64,000 nt of DNA. Origin: Drosophila pseudoobscura (lineage: Eukaryota > Arthropoda > Insecta > Diptera > Drosophilidae). Position 1 is the first letter of the stretch; each line of letters starts with the position of its first letter. Shown in pieces: positions 1-12,300 of this stretch. The stretch lies in assembly GCF_009870125.1 (NCBI RefSeq), contig NC_046679.1, positions 27,156,001 through 27,220,000 of the forward strand, read 5' to 3'. Position numbers and translations under genes: made by a program. The notes beneath the pieces were generated by a model. It had not been told where the DNA came from and made no database searches. It saw only the letters and a list, made by a program, of their open reading frames with translations.

Positions 1-860
1 AGCGTTGCACGCACCAAAAACGTTTTGCAGGGAGTAAGCCAGAGAGAGCGCAGCTCTCAGAGTGCGATGAAAGAGCACGGCACACTGTGCACTGTTGTTG
101 CTGGCAGTCCGTCGCAAGGTAGAATCGTAAAAGGTAAGGGAAAACAAAGAAAGCCCAGTTATAGCAGCGCAACAGAGAGCGAGAGAACGAGGGATGACCG
201 AACCTTGTATTCCAGTTATACCATGGTCCATCGTCTGTCGTGGCAGCCGGTTTTCAGTTGGGGATTATTGAAACGTACGTATGTATGTATACATTTTTTG
301 AGAGTGCAAGAGTATATAAGTGTGTGCTATGTCTGCACGTAGGCCAGACACGCACCAACACAAACACATGTCCACCGGTGTGCAGACAAAAAGAAACAGC
401 AGCAGCAACAACAACAACAACAGCACCAAGAGCATAAGAACACACGGCGACAGCATAAAAATAAATACTTACATACATACTTATAGTCAGCGGGTGAGGG
501 AGGTGAGGTGTACAAACGGAGGCACAAAAGTTAACTGGAAAAACGTCACCCAGTGAGCACACAGAGTGAGAGGAAGTCCTAGACAATGTTTTAGTGAGCA
601 ATTAGCACCATTTAAGAGATTGCAAATAATGTAAGGCTTAAAAGCTATGCATCTTCTAAGAGCATTAACCCGGTTGGGCCACTCTTATTTAAGACGTAGT
701 AGCTCTAGGTGGAAACATCATCTAAAAAACTGTTAAATGCATAATTTCCAACACCATCACATCAAACCACCTGAGCCTTAACACTAGGAGGACAGTAAAA
801 TTATATGAGATTCCCTATTTTATTGCATACAAAATGTTGACTGTGCAGTGACTACAGTTA
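1..860. other. non-coding, low complexity
   Basis: No coding region can be supported here. The stretch holds a CAG/CAA-type triplet tract near 399-425 and tetranucleotide TACA/TATG runs near 275-290 and 470-482. The open frames on both strands are short, overlap each other and read as low-complexity peptides. It may be intronic or intergenic DNA on the far side of Mlp84B. Confidence 0.5.
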
Positions 861-861
861 A

Positions 862-1986
862 AAACGAGGGGGAACGTTGTGAGTTGCTGCGGACACCGCA
901 ACTCTACGGTTATACCCGATACTAAGTCAGTATGGCTCTCCTCTGGCAGACGCCGCTAATATTAAACGACACGACAAAGAGTGCGTGCGAGAGAGACAGA
1001 AAATCAGTCTGAGCTACGCGCTGCGTAACCACTGCAAATTGATTTGTTCCTTTTGGCTATAAAAATGATCTGATCTGATCCAGATTCACCAATCTGATAG
1101 ATATGGTCATTATCTATGATTCTGCGTTTTTAGTTTTCTCAAATTTGCAATATTGTGGATGCAACAGATTTTCGTCCTTTGTGGGGGCGGAAGGGGGTGG
1201 GACAAAATTTTGAGATATACGTTTTATAGTGACATCTTAAAGGAGTGTGTGTACCAAATTTGGTTACTCTAGCCTTAATAGTCTCTGAGATTTGTGGTTG
1301 CCTCAGATTTTCGTCCTTTGCGGGGGCGGAAGGGGGTGTGGCGAAATTTGGACAGGAAACGGTCAAGGTCCGATATCACAGGAGTGTGGATACCAAATTT
1401 GGTTGCTCTGGCTTTTATAGGTTCTGAGATCCTTGAACTCATATTTTGCAATTGGCAAAACCGACCATGAAACCTGTGTGTTAGAGTGAGACAGAGCGAG
1501 AAAGAGTGATATTGTTTTCGTGATTCTGGCTGTAATAATTATACGATCTGGTTCAGATTTTGCACTCTAGAAGATATAGTAAACTTCTACGATTCTGCGT
1601 TTTTAGTTTTCTCGTATCGTCGAAATTGTGGATGCCACAGATTTTCGCCCTTTGTGGGGGCGGAAGTGGGCGGGGCAAAGTTTTGAAATATTTTTGGAGC
1701 AGTGACATATCACAGAAGTCTGGATCCAAAACATCGTTGCTCTAGCTCTTATAGTCTTTGAGCATTAGGCGCTGAAGGGGACGGACAGACGGACAGACGG
1801 ACGGACGGACGGACGGACAGACGGACAGACGGACAGACAGACATGGCTCAATCGACTCGGCTATTGATGCTGATCAAGAATATATATCCTTTATAGGGTC
1901 GGAAACGATTCCTTCTGGACGTTACACACATCCACTTTTACCACAAATCTAATATACCCCAATACTCATTTTGAGTATCGGGTATA
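862..1986 (+). mobile_element. DINE-1/INE-1-type Helitron remnant
   Basis: The stretch starts with a subterminal stem (GAGTTGC...GCAACTC, about 880-903) followed by TATACCCGATACT. Its core holds three diverged copies of a unit with TTTTCGTCCTTTGTGGG and ACCAAATTTGGTT blocks (near 1153, 1288 and 1632). An ACGG/ACAG microsatellite follows at about 1778-1842, then an end reading GGCTCAATCGACTCGG and GTATCGGGTATAA. This layout of terminal stem, central tetranucleotide tract and CTCAATCGACTCGGCTATTGA-like tail is how I know Drosophila DINE-1 non-autonomous Helitrons. It has no coding capacity and the ends are approximate. A repeat-library search would settle the subfamily. Confidence 0.75.
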
Positions 1987-4900
1987 AAAACCAGCCCAAC
2001 ATTTAACCATCATCCAAAATGTTTACTGTGCATCGCGCCGTCACAAAGCAGAACACATAAAAGTGAATCTTTCACAAGCGCGCACACACACACAAGAGCA
2101 AGCAGATACAAATACAAACAAAGGTTCAAATGCAAGACAACGACTGCAGTGTGCATTTCGTAATGCTGTTGATGTAATAAAAAAAAGCACACACAGAGAG
2201 AGAGAGAGAGAGAGACAGCGAAAACGACAATGTTATCAATGCAGACCAGGAAGAGCGATGACGATGACGAGAACAGGAGACAGGAAAAGCTGAGCAAAAC
2301 AAAATGTGACAAAGAATGAGACTAAAAGGAGAGGAAAGGAGACTTGAGAGAATGGGGAGACACTGACTTACAGCAGAGGGAACGGAATCAATGGGCACGA
2401 AACAAGTCTAGACCAGAGATACGAGACCTGTCCAGAATCAACTGGAGGCAGACATACTCGTAAAAGATACTTTAAATTCAAGTACCTTCCAGCACATTGC
2501 AACATCTGTTTTTTATGAGCCCTATCGAAAATGGGTTTGAAGAGGTTTATCCGTTAAAATCATCCTTCTGGTGGTAGAACCACCGTTCCCAGGCTAACAT
2601 TTTCCTGAGAACAGTTTTTTGGCTAGACAAACAGACTGGGAGAGAGGGAGAGAGAGCAAGCGAGCCAGAGAACGTAACGTAGCAGTGAGAGAGCGGTGCG
2701 AGAGCATTGCATTATCAGAGTGTGAGAGCGAAAAAGCATTGCAACATAAAAACAACAGCAAATGTAGCGGTGGTCTGCTCTCAGCATTAATGTAGATATA
2801 TATATGCAAGTGTGTGTGTGTGTGCTTTATGCAATGGCTCTGTCAACGAGGGCGGTCGGTCGGCAGGGGTGTGCGGGTGACGATTGCCGCTGCATGCAGG
2901 TTAATTCTTCTCTCTCTCACTCCCTTGTGGTTTTTGTTGCTGCTGCCAGACAGCGGCGACAGCGATTCAAGAAGACAAAACAGGAAAATGAAAAATAATT
3001 GAATTGTAAGGCAATATTTACAGGAGAGGAAAGAGACAGAGAGAGAGAGAGAGAGACACAGACTGGAGGTGCAGCAGCAGCAGAGGAACCACCGCCGCCG
3101 CAGACGTTTGCAATTGGCAATAAATAAAAAAAGAAGCACCAGCAGACGAAGAAGATTGTTTGCAGCTGGAACGAAAAGAAGAAGAGGAGTAGCCAGAGGA
3201 ATTGGTAGAAGCAGCAGGGGCAGGGGAAGAAGAAGCCACATCGCGAGCATAATTTGCGATGCAAATAAATGGGGAATGTGGCCAAAGCCAGAGCCCAAAA
3301 AATCATGGTGCAGAAAATAAAACAAAGCACAAAAAAGAGGAACGTTAAGTGGCATTTACCTGGCGACGGCAGTGGATACCACAAACAGGACGGGGGGGTG
3401 GCGGGGTTGGGTGGGTGAACGTGCCTGTTTTACAAAACAAACAAAACAAATTGACAGCGCCGCCGCTGCATAGGAACGGTACTAATGTTGCCGTGGCCAC
3501 ATCTCCCCATCCCCCTTACACATCACCTGACCGACCGACCGTTTCGTTTCCATAATCAAATCATAAGAAAAGGTGGCAACAATGGCGCGCCGTCTTTTGT
3601 CGCCGACAACGGGATAATTAATTTTAATATGCAGTTAACATCGTCGTTGTGTTTATACCCTTTTGAAGAGGGTATTTATGATACAGATGAGAGGTTAGCC
3701 ATGCAGAAAGGGTAGCCCTTAAAGGGCTTTCTATTCCTTTGTAGCTTTATTACCACCATAGAAATTGTAGATCCGTTAGCGTATCAACACCTTCTTTAGA
3801 CCAAAAAGAAAAACATAACTTTGTGCGACGCGACAGCTCCTTCAAAAATTTGGCATGCCTAATTAACAGACCCTGGAACATAAAGCATATTAAGCCACAT
3901 GCATTAATTAAGGCAATCCCAGGGCTCAGACAGGTGCCTGATGCTTTTAAGACTTCTTCTACTTCGTTTGGGTTCATTCAACCCCCTCTGTCTACAGAAA
4001 AAAGGGTTTCCCAGAGGCAAGCACTCACGGCTTAAAGCATAAAATGAAATGTGCAAATATTGGGACAGGCGCAACTGCCGTCAACCGTCAACCGTGCACA
4101 TTTTTAACTTTGCACACGCCACTAAACAAATCCATTTCGTACGCACTATTGATCTCATCCTAAAAGTGTGCACAAATGCACATAAAAGGGTATGTAAATA
4201 CGTTTCCAAAAATCAAATTAAAATGAAAATACTCGTACCAAAAAATTGTCAACAATCAAATATTTGAACAAGTGTCAAAAGGACTGTTGGTCGAAGGAAG
4301 TGATGGCTGGGGTGGGAGTGCTGCCAGATCGTGGGAGAATATGCAGGGAGATGTGCGTGTGAGAGAGGGTGAGGCAGGGTTGCAATTGATTTTAACAGCT
4401 GATTCAGCTCTATGTTAAGGTCTAAGTAATTATTGAATCTATTACTTATTACGGGTACATTAAAAGTACCTAAAAAAAACTTGTAATCTATGATAAGTTA
4501 AGGTGGAATAATCTGTAGGTATCAAGTATCATCGAAACGATTTTCAGCGCTTTCCCCATTAAAATTGAAGTTATAAATTAATTAAGAGTTCCGCCCATTT
4601 TATAACTCTACCATACAATCACTTAGATTATATCTAGCAAAAGGAAACATTAATACCATTCTGATATACACAGCAAAAGCATTAACAGCCACGGTAACTG
4701 TACTTGAGATCAATGTGGGGACATTATTCGGGACAAAGAGTCACGGCAATAAAACGCAATAACGGGCCACGTGTCGGGCCCATGAATATGACAAATTCAG
4801 GAAACACGCGACCCAGCCGAACCCGAGAACCCACAGCACACCCCAAGCCCAACACCCAAACAAGGTGTTGTATGGTGGACCTCACCTCTCGACCAATCAT

Positions 4901-7650
4901 AAAAGGAACTCATAAATTAATTTCTTTAGGAAAAACGAATTTGTCCAAATGATTTTTATGGTCATTTAAAGGGAACCGCTTTGCAGATGGGCACCCAAAT
5001 CAGAGGCGACTTACAGAGGCAATGCCATAAAAACCCTGCCTTCAGTACACTTATAAAAATATGTTTTTATTATAGATATACATATATGTGTACCTAGAAT
5101 GGTAGTGCATGGTAGCACGTGGTGTTTTCTCTCTCCTTCCCGTTGGATTTTTCTGGACTACCGCTGATAATTGAAACAGTCAAGAGAGGAACAAAATTAT
5201 GAGTTATTACCCATTCCTAACTCTAAACGCTACCGTTTGCGCGAATCTTTTTCGTTCCACCACTATCGACAAACAGTGTGTACACACTACCGCAAAACAG
5301 CAAACAGGCAGCATGGGGTCCTTTCCTTCAGTTTGATTTTCGACTGCACCCCCCGCTGATCTAATAAATGTGGTTGCAACCGAGGGGTTGTCTTCTATAA
5401 GGAATAAACACGAAAAATAGCAATCGCAATTTAGAATTTATAATTTTGTCAGCCAAAATGCGAACCCCAGCAGTAGTCTGTTAGCTGTTTCTGTGGCTAA
5501 GGGTTCTAGAGTTTCAGTTCATTCCGTTCCACTCGGTTGGGCACCCTCTACTTCCCCCCCAACCAATTTGTTCCGACAATTTGTAATGGGAAATCAATAA
5601 GCTGTGGCCCCCCATTAAATGCATGTAAGTCACGTAAATGTAATAGATATGATAGATATTTGGAGCGCATTTCCACTTCCTGAATTAATCATTTCAACCG
5701 GAGAAAACATCTCCTTTTCTGCAACATCTCAAATCGGCTTAAAGCCTTGCAAAATCTCTTCCGTAATCAAAAACAAAAAAACAACAACACACAAATACAA
5801 GCACATGTTCTAAATCCCAAAGTCATAATCGAGTATACAAATAGTTGCATATTTCAACAAGCCATAAATCTATTCGCGCCATTGAACGGGGCACAAATAA
5901 AACCTTAATTAAACAGTAGAAAAGCCATATAAAAAATTAAATATATATCGTAGTATATTTAGAGATCATCAAGCATCCACAAGCAGCAACAACAATCTCT
6001 GATCAATATTTCAAGTGCTGTGTCATATGCGAAACAATTTCAAAAACAGAATCCCTCTAATCGAAAATAGACGCTGACTAAAATCAAAATTCTATAAATA
6101 TCCGCATCAACTAACACAAAAACACACCTGGCCCGCAACTGCCAGTTATTTTAATATTTATAAAATAAATAATAATAAATAAATGATTTAGTTTTTGGCC
6201 CCCAAACCAGCCATGGCAACATAACGTCACATGAAGAGCTGCCGCCCTCCCTATAGAATGCCAAAAAGAATTAATAGAAATGTGAATAAGGTTTGTTTCG
6301 GTTTCGGTGGTGGGTGTACACGAATAGTATCGTTCTTAAGTGCAAGAACATTAATTCTAATATTTGCGACCTTCCGTCACACGAAAATGCACTTTATTCT
6401 AAATGGTATTTCACTTAAGGATCGTTTCTCTCGAGTGATTCACTTATTATACAACCATTATCAATCAGGCACGTGGTAAAAGTATTCCTTATAAACACAT
6501 TCTGAAAATATTTTCTCACTCAGAAACTCTTTAGAGATTCAAGAGGTTTTCCTCAAAGATTTAAGAGTTTTTCTTCTCTCTTCAGAGTTGAATCCTTCTC
6601 TTGAGTGGAAAAGCAAAAGCTTTTGAGGATATGAGCATCAGCATCATATTTATATTTAGAAAATCATTATGGAACATTTTCGAATGTGTTTTACTCTCAA
6701 AGATCTAGAGATCTGCTGTATATTCATATGTATATTTAGAGAACTTGTTCTTCTCGTGCGTATGGTTGAGAAATTATTTTTCATGCTGTTTAGTCGGTCG
6801 AGAACCGAATCGAGGAGAATCTATATATAGATCCGATGAGGTGGCTCAATTCAAAAAACCGAAATCCACCCACCCACCATCCATAGCACCAGGTCATCAT
6901 CCATTCCATCCATCTATGCGTCCATCCACTAGATGGGGGCATTCAACATACAGTACAGGTAGAGATATCTGCGGTATGTTGCACCCAATTAAATCAATTA
7001 AAACTACGAAAAACATTTTCGAAATTCGTTTTCTTAGTTGTTGTTTTTGTTTTCATGGAACCCACTGGGGCATATATATTATTTGGATGTTATGTGCGTG
7101 TGTGTTGTTGTATGATATATAAGTATTTTTTTTTCTATATCCAAATCAGAGCGATTTCTTTCAAGAGATTAAAGAGTGATGAGAAATGGGTTTGAAAATA
7201 TATCATTATAAATAATCAAGATTTCATAAGCATATAAGTATCGTAAGAACTAAAATTCATCTAAATATACATCATCGTCATATATCAATCATCATTTCTT
7301 CATTTCATCATTTCATCATTCATTGTATCAATGTTTATCTTTTATCATATCATGAGTAGTATATAGAATATTTCAAAGTATGTTTCTTTGTTTTTTTTTT
7401 TTTTGGAGCATGAAACATACTTTGCTTTGTGTACAAAAAATAAATATAAACGACTTTTTGGCTCGCTTCGTTTCCCTATAAGTCCTCCTATAAGTCCTGT
7501 GCTTTCGCTGGGACTGCACCTTCACAAAAGTTAAGCCTTTTTTCATGGGCCTCTGCCGTTGGTTTGTCGTAATAGATCGTTAGGTCATTGGTTTCGATGG
7601 TTAGTTTCGCTTTTTGATTCGTAAGTTCTTTTGGTTGCGGTTTTTTTTCA
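1987..7650. other. non-coding region with GA-rich clusters
   Basis: No exon is supported in this 5.7-kb stretch. GA dinucleotide tracts occur at about 2194-2214, 2638-2660 and 3036-3056, each within GAGAG-rich DNA of the kind bound by GAGA factor. A fragment with a TATACCCTTTTGAAGAGGGTAT hairpin starts near 3654, a form common at degenerate fly transposon ends. A CATC-type microsatellite lies near 6865-6925 and a TCATCATT-type one near 7260-7325. It could be intergenic, or an intron of Alhambra if that gene continues to the left. Confidence 0.45.
2190..3060. promoter_or_regulatory. GAGA-element cluster (candidate regulatory DNA)
   Basis: Three separate GA-repeat tracts within 900 bp, plus several isolated GAGAG pentamers near 2640-2730, form a cluster that Trl/GAGA factor would be expected to bind. 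No adjacent coding exon explains it. The assignment to regulation is inference; simple repeat expansion would look the same. Confidence 0.25.
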
Positions 7651-7654
7651 GTTT

Positions 7655-7660
7655 TTTATT
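7655..7660 (-). promoter_or_regulatory. candidate poly(A) signal of Mlp84B
   Basis: AATAAA on the minus strand, about 205 bp downstream of the Mlp84B stop codon in a T-rich setting. It is the first canonical hexamer after the stop that I noticed, so it is a reasonable 3' end signal, though long 3'UTR forms could run on. Confidence 0.45.
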
Positions 7661-7865
7661 ATTTTTTAAGCTTATTCTCACATAACCTAAAAGAAAAATA
7701 GATTTGTTGCATCGTTGATCGAAATATCGTTGGAAGAAAACGAAGACTAAGTTAGCTAATTCCTTTAAAAGTTAGTTAAAACAGTTAGGGGATAGATAGA
7801 GGGGGGGAGTTAGATTAGACAGAAAATTCGGAACGGAACGGTTCACAGACATAAATCGTTTTCTT

Positions 7866-9350
7866 TTAGAACGTTGTCAAGGCGCCCGCGCCGATACCAT
7901 ATCCGCATCCCTTGGTTCCATAGTTGCGACCATAGCAGGCCTTGCAATAGATATCACCATCGGGCCCGTCGTTCAGATTCGTCGAATCCAGAGATTTGCG
8001 ACAGTCCGAGCAGTAGAAGCAACGCTTATGCCAGATCCGGCTCTTGCTGATCATCTGTTCGGCGGCAAACACGGCAAAGCCACACCGTGGACATCCGCCC
8101 GAGGTGCGCGCTCCGTTCAGGGGACCGCCATCGGGGAACTGAATGGTGGACTCGCCGCTGGTCGACACCAGAGTGGGGGCATGGCCATAGCCAAAGCCCT
8201 TGGGGCCAAAGTGCTTGCCATAGCAGGCCTTGCAATAAATGTCGCCATCGGGTCCATCGCAGGCCAGCATCGAGTCCAACGGGCGTTTGCAGTCGGTGCA
8301 GTTGTAGCACTTCTTGTGCCACATTTTGCCCTTGGAGAGCTGCTGCTCGGCGGCAAAGACAGCGCCACCGCAACGGGGGCAGCCCTCGCCCTCGCGCGCC
8401 TTGATCGACGTGGTGTCTGCGGCGTAGAAGGGACGATTGGCGCTGATCTGGTCCTCGGTGAGGCCGTCGGTCTGCAGGAAGCCCGAGCCGCAGGCAAAAC
8501 CATAGCCATGGGGGCCCCACTTCTTGCCGTAGCAGGTGCGGCAGTAGACATCGCGATCGGGTCCATCGCTGGCATTGATCGAATCGAGCGTCTTGTGGCA
8601 GTCTTTGCAGTTGAAGCACTTCTTGTGCCACTCACGACCCTTGGACAGCTTCTGCTCGGCGGCGTAGACCATGCCACCGCAACGGGGACAACCCTCGCCG
8701 GGACGCGCCTGGATCTTGTCCACATCGATGGCAGCACGGATCTGCGGTGCACCATCGTCATGAGCATAGCAATCGGACTGGAGAGCACCGCCGCCCTGGC
8801 CATAGCCGTAGCCCTTGGGGCCGAATTTCTTTGCGTAGCAGCCCTTGCAGTAGATGTTCTTGTCGGGCGCCTCGCAGCAGAGGATCGAGTCGAGACCCTT
8901 CTTGCAGCTGCCGCACTTGAAGCACTCCTTGTGCCAGCCACGACCGCGGGCCAGCATCTGTTCGGCGGCATACACATAGCCGCCACAGCGTGGGCATCCC
9001 TCGCCTTCGGGGGCACGGGCAATGGCACGGGGCTCCAGACGTGCGCCATTCCTCACCGACGGACCGTCGCCGTTCTCGCGCAGGAATTGTTGTCCATTGT
9101 CCATCGAGAGTGTGCCGGCGCCGGTGCCAAATCCGTAGCCCTTGGGTCCGAACTTACGTCCATGGCAGGTCTTGCAGTACAGCTCGCGCTCGTGCTCTGT
9201 GCAGTTGGTGGAGTCCAGCGATTTGTTGCACATGCCGCACTTGAAGCAGTTCTTGTGGAATACATAGCCACCGGCCAGACGCTCCTCGGCCGCGTACACA
9301 CTCTTGCCGCAGCGCGGACATTTGGGGGCCTCGATCGGTTGGAAAGGCAT
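7866..9350 (-). CDS. Mlp84B: muscle LIM protein with five LIM domains (Mlp84B)
   Basis: The protein has 494 residues in one uninterrupted coding exon. Five LIM domains (about residues 11-65, 119-173, 221-275, 324-378, 420-474) each show the CxxC...HxxC...CxxC...CxxC zinc ligands. Each is followed by a glycine-rich FGPKGYGYG-type linker, the hallmark of CRP/MLP proteins. Five tandem LIM-Gly modules and about 495 residues match fly Mlp84B, a muscle protein of the Z-disc and myotendinous attachments, where it supports sarcomere integrity with D-titin. I chose the ATG giving MPFQPIEAPK because upstream in-frame sequence has only a TTG and looks like leader. An AAACAG acceptor-like site just before this ATG suggests a spliced 5'UTR. 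All zinc ligands look intact. The identification is secure; transcript ends are not. Confidence 0.95.
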   Translation of the reverse strand: MPFQPIEAPKCPRCGKSVYAAEERLAGGYVFHKNCFKCGMCNKSLDSTNCTEHERELYCKTCHGRKFGPKGYGFGTGAGTLSMDNGQQFLRENGDGPSVRNGARLEPRAIARAPEGEGCPRCGGYVYAAEQMLARGRGWHKECFKCGSCKKGLDSILCCEAPDKNIYCKGCYAKKFGPKGYGYGQGGGALQSDCYAHDDGAPQIRAAIDVDKIQARPGEGCPRCGGMVYAAEQKLSKGREWHKKCFNCKDCHKTLDSINASDGPDRDVYCRTCYGKKWGPHGYGFACGSGFLQTDGLTEDQISANRPFYAADTTSIKAREGEGCPRCGGAVFAAEQQLSKGKMWHKKCYNCTDCKRPLDSMLACDGPDGDIYCKACYGKHFGPKGFGYGHAPTLVSTSGESTIQFPDGGPLNGARTSGGCPRCGFAVFAAEQMISKSRIWHKRCFYCSDCRKSLDSTNLNDGPDGDIYCKACYGRNYGTKGCGYGIGAGALTTF

Positions 9351-12300
9351 TTCTGTTTTCGTTTTCTGTGTGTGTTCGCTATCGAAAGGATCTACTCGAG
9401 AGTACAAATTACTATTCTTATTATCTGAAAGTGCACAAAGAGAGCAGAAGAGAACACATAGAATCGAATCGTGGTGCTTTAGCGTGGAGTTGTGGGACGA
9501 AAAGCGTTGGCTGGGTGATGGAAGCGATGAAAGGTGTCGGATTTTCAGTTGTTAGCGGTTAAAACAGGTTTTAGTACATTTAGTACGTTTTAGCACATGT
9601 CTAAATTCAAGATACCAGTACTAAAATCAATAAAAGACCCTTTTATCGGTCGTGTATGGCGAAAATAAGTTTTAGCACATATCTAAATTTTTAGATCACT
9701 ATTAAACTCTATTTTCTTTATGCAAATTTGTTTTTTAAAGACTGAAAATGTTTCAGTGCATACTATAAATACCTAAACACTCTTCCACCTTTAGTGTATG
9801 ATCTAAATCAATTGAAATCCAATGGTGGCCCTCATCTGGGTCATCTTGTCTGCGTTCATTGAAAAATCAAAATGATCTTTTCACTAATTTATCCCTCAAT
9901 TTACAGTTTGTAGATCATCTATCAAAAACCTTATCTGTCAGTCGTCAAAAACGTCATCGCCTGGTGCTAGAAAAATTACCCAACCCAACCACAGACGTAC
10001 ACGTAATATTAATGAAGATTTTCCCTTCTATCTTTCTCACTTTTTCTCGGAAAAAATTCAGAGAAAATTCTTTAAACATCACAGAAAAACATGAGCAATA
10101 AATGTGTATCTATACAGAATACAGAATATCTTTGTATAAAAATAAAACCCAGACAGGTAGAAACACACAAAAAAGTGACCGCGAAGCTATGACAGATATA
10201 TGGATGTGATGTGTGTGAGACTGTGTACTAAAAACACTTTTGAGATCTGAATCACCACAGTCTATGATTTCTAGGGATCGTTGGGGATGGTTTAGATTAG
10301 AGTCGGAAATGCAGGTCGGGGTTTTGGTGCAGTTTACAGACGTGTGCAAATATCGGTTAAAAGCTGTGTCTAGATATAGATATATGACGGAGACGGGAAC
10401 CTACACAACGCACTAAAACCACACACGGAAGCGCCGAGTACTGAACTGGAAGATTGCTCAAAGCAAACTAATCTATATATTTCTGAGTGCACACGGCACG
10501 GCCGAGTCCGAGATGATTCTTCCTGCTCACAGTTTTTTTGAGTTGAGAAACTTTAGATGCGGCAACAGCAGCAACACGGAGCACTTTTCCTTCGTTTTCA
10601 TTTTCAGTTTTCAGTTTTTCATCTAATATCATCTCGCCCAGAGAGTGGGATGGAAAATATTATGATTGTATTGGGGAGCAGCAGCAGTTCTGCGGTTTTC
10701 AACTTGTATTTTTTGTGTTTTTCACATTCTACAATCGCTTCTTCTTGCCTCTTGCCGTTTCAGTTTGTGTTTTTTATGTTCGCTTAGTTTTTGAGGGTAA
10801 AAATGTTGTGGGAAAATGTTTTCCCCCTGGGGTGTGGAGGGCGCAAGATCATAAAGTTTGCGGTCGCTGCATTTTCTCGTTGGGAGTACACGTACAATAA
10901 TCAACGTAATTAAGCATCTGGGAATTTGTTTATACCCTCCCTAGGCTATATTTTCTATGAATTTAAACGATAAATACTGAAATCTAATCATACGAAACGT
11001 TTAACTAAATTGTTTGTTAACTCATTGGGGTATAAATTTCAATGATTTAATATTTTTAGAACATTACCGATGTGGAATTTATGGACAACATCAAGTTTTT
11101 GGATTCCCCTCAGCATTTCTTCTTATCATTTTTGTTTTGTTTTCTAACTGTACTAAAATAATTTCAAGCGGATTGTGTTTTTCTTAGTCTTTTTTACATG
11201 ATCTAAACTGTTTCACGAGTCTCCAAGTGTTTTTAGTATACGAATTTCTTGTTCATTTGAAGATAGATTGATTATTAACACAAATTTCTGTGTGATCAAC
11301 TTCTTTAGGTCTTCCTTTTAGGGTTTAGTACAAGAAATTCTTACTGATTTTAATTAAGACTGAAACCGGAGATCCATTCTTTGATCTAAACTGCTTTAGG
11401 TGTTTTTGATAGTGTTTAGTACACCAATTTCCTTTAGCTTTCTATATAGATTGAGTCAAATTTCCATGATCTAAAATTTGTTAGAAGTCCAATTTTTGTT
11501 GATTTATAAAAAATGAAAATGAATATTTTCTACCGAAATATAGAAAACTCCCCATAGACAATTCAAATTTCATTGAGTCAGACAGCTGCGTGTGTAGGCT
11601 TTTTCCACTAAAAAATATCCAAATCTATAAATAAGAGTAGGAGTGGGAATCAGCGCTGCTTCCTCTGTGGAGACACACACAGCATTCCTCCACTTTTTGT
11701 GGGTCACAAAAATGTGAGCCATAATATCACACAATTTCTAAAATTAAACTGGAAAACTTGAGGACAAAACTGGATTGCTTTAACCGATATTTTTGCACAG
11801 GCACTGAATTATTGGAATATTTGGATTATATGAGCTGCGGATGGGGTATGGTGATTGTCCCTTAATCCATGATGGTTTCTAATATTTACTTTTCGTTCGT
11901 AATAATAAGATTCGCAAAGGAAAAAAGTATTCTTAATTTTAGTTTTAGCTTCGATTAACAACGATTTTCGACTGATCGCTCTGCAAAATTGTCATAATTC
12001 TCGATGCTGTCGCTGTGGCGCTGCCTATGAGTCTTTGTCTGCACACGGCACAACGGCTACAACGACGACAACCACAGCGATATGTCGCCAAGAGCCACAC
12101 GATAGGGATGAGTATATAGACAACAATTCTACCATCAGCTGAACAGAAAAAAACAACAATAAATGAGCCAACAAACCCAACAAATCACAAAATATACTTG
12201 CGTATATATTCCAATAAATTTAATCTATGAAACATTTTCTTTCTGAATTTTTCAGAATTTTTCCAGGTGGAGGCTCTTCTCATGACAAGGCAAAAAGAGA

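Noticed and set aside
2843-3384. Minus-strand frames of 155 and 170 codons rich in Leu/Ser/Cys
   Set aside because: They overlap each other in different frames and come from GA/CT-repeat and CAG-type sequence.
8117-9049. 310-codon minus-strand frame rich in Arg, Ala and Pro
   Set aside because: A frame-shifted shadow of Mlp84B.
8028-9428. 466-codon open frame antisense to Mlp84B
   Set aside because: It is the complement of the repetitive LIM-Gly coding sequence; G/C-rich third positions remove stops on the other strand. It opens well but shows no domain, and its sequence repeats with the LIM period.
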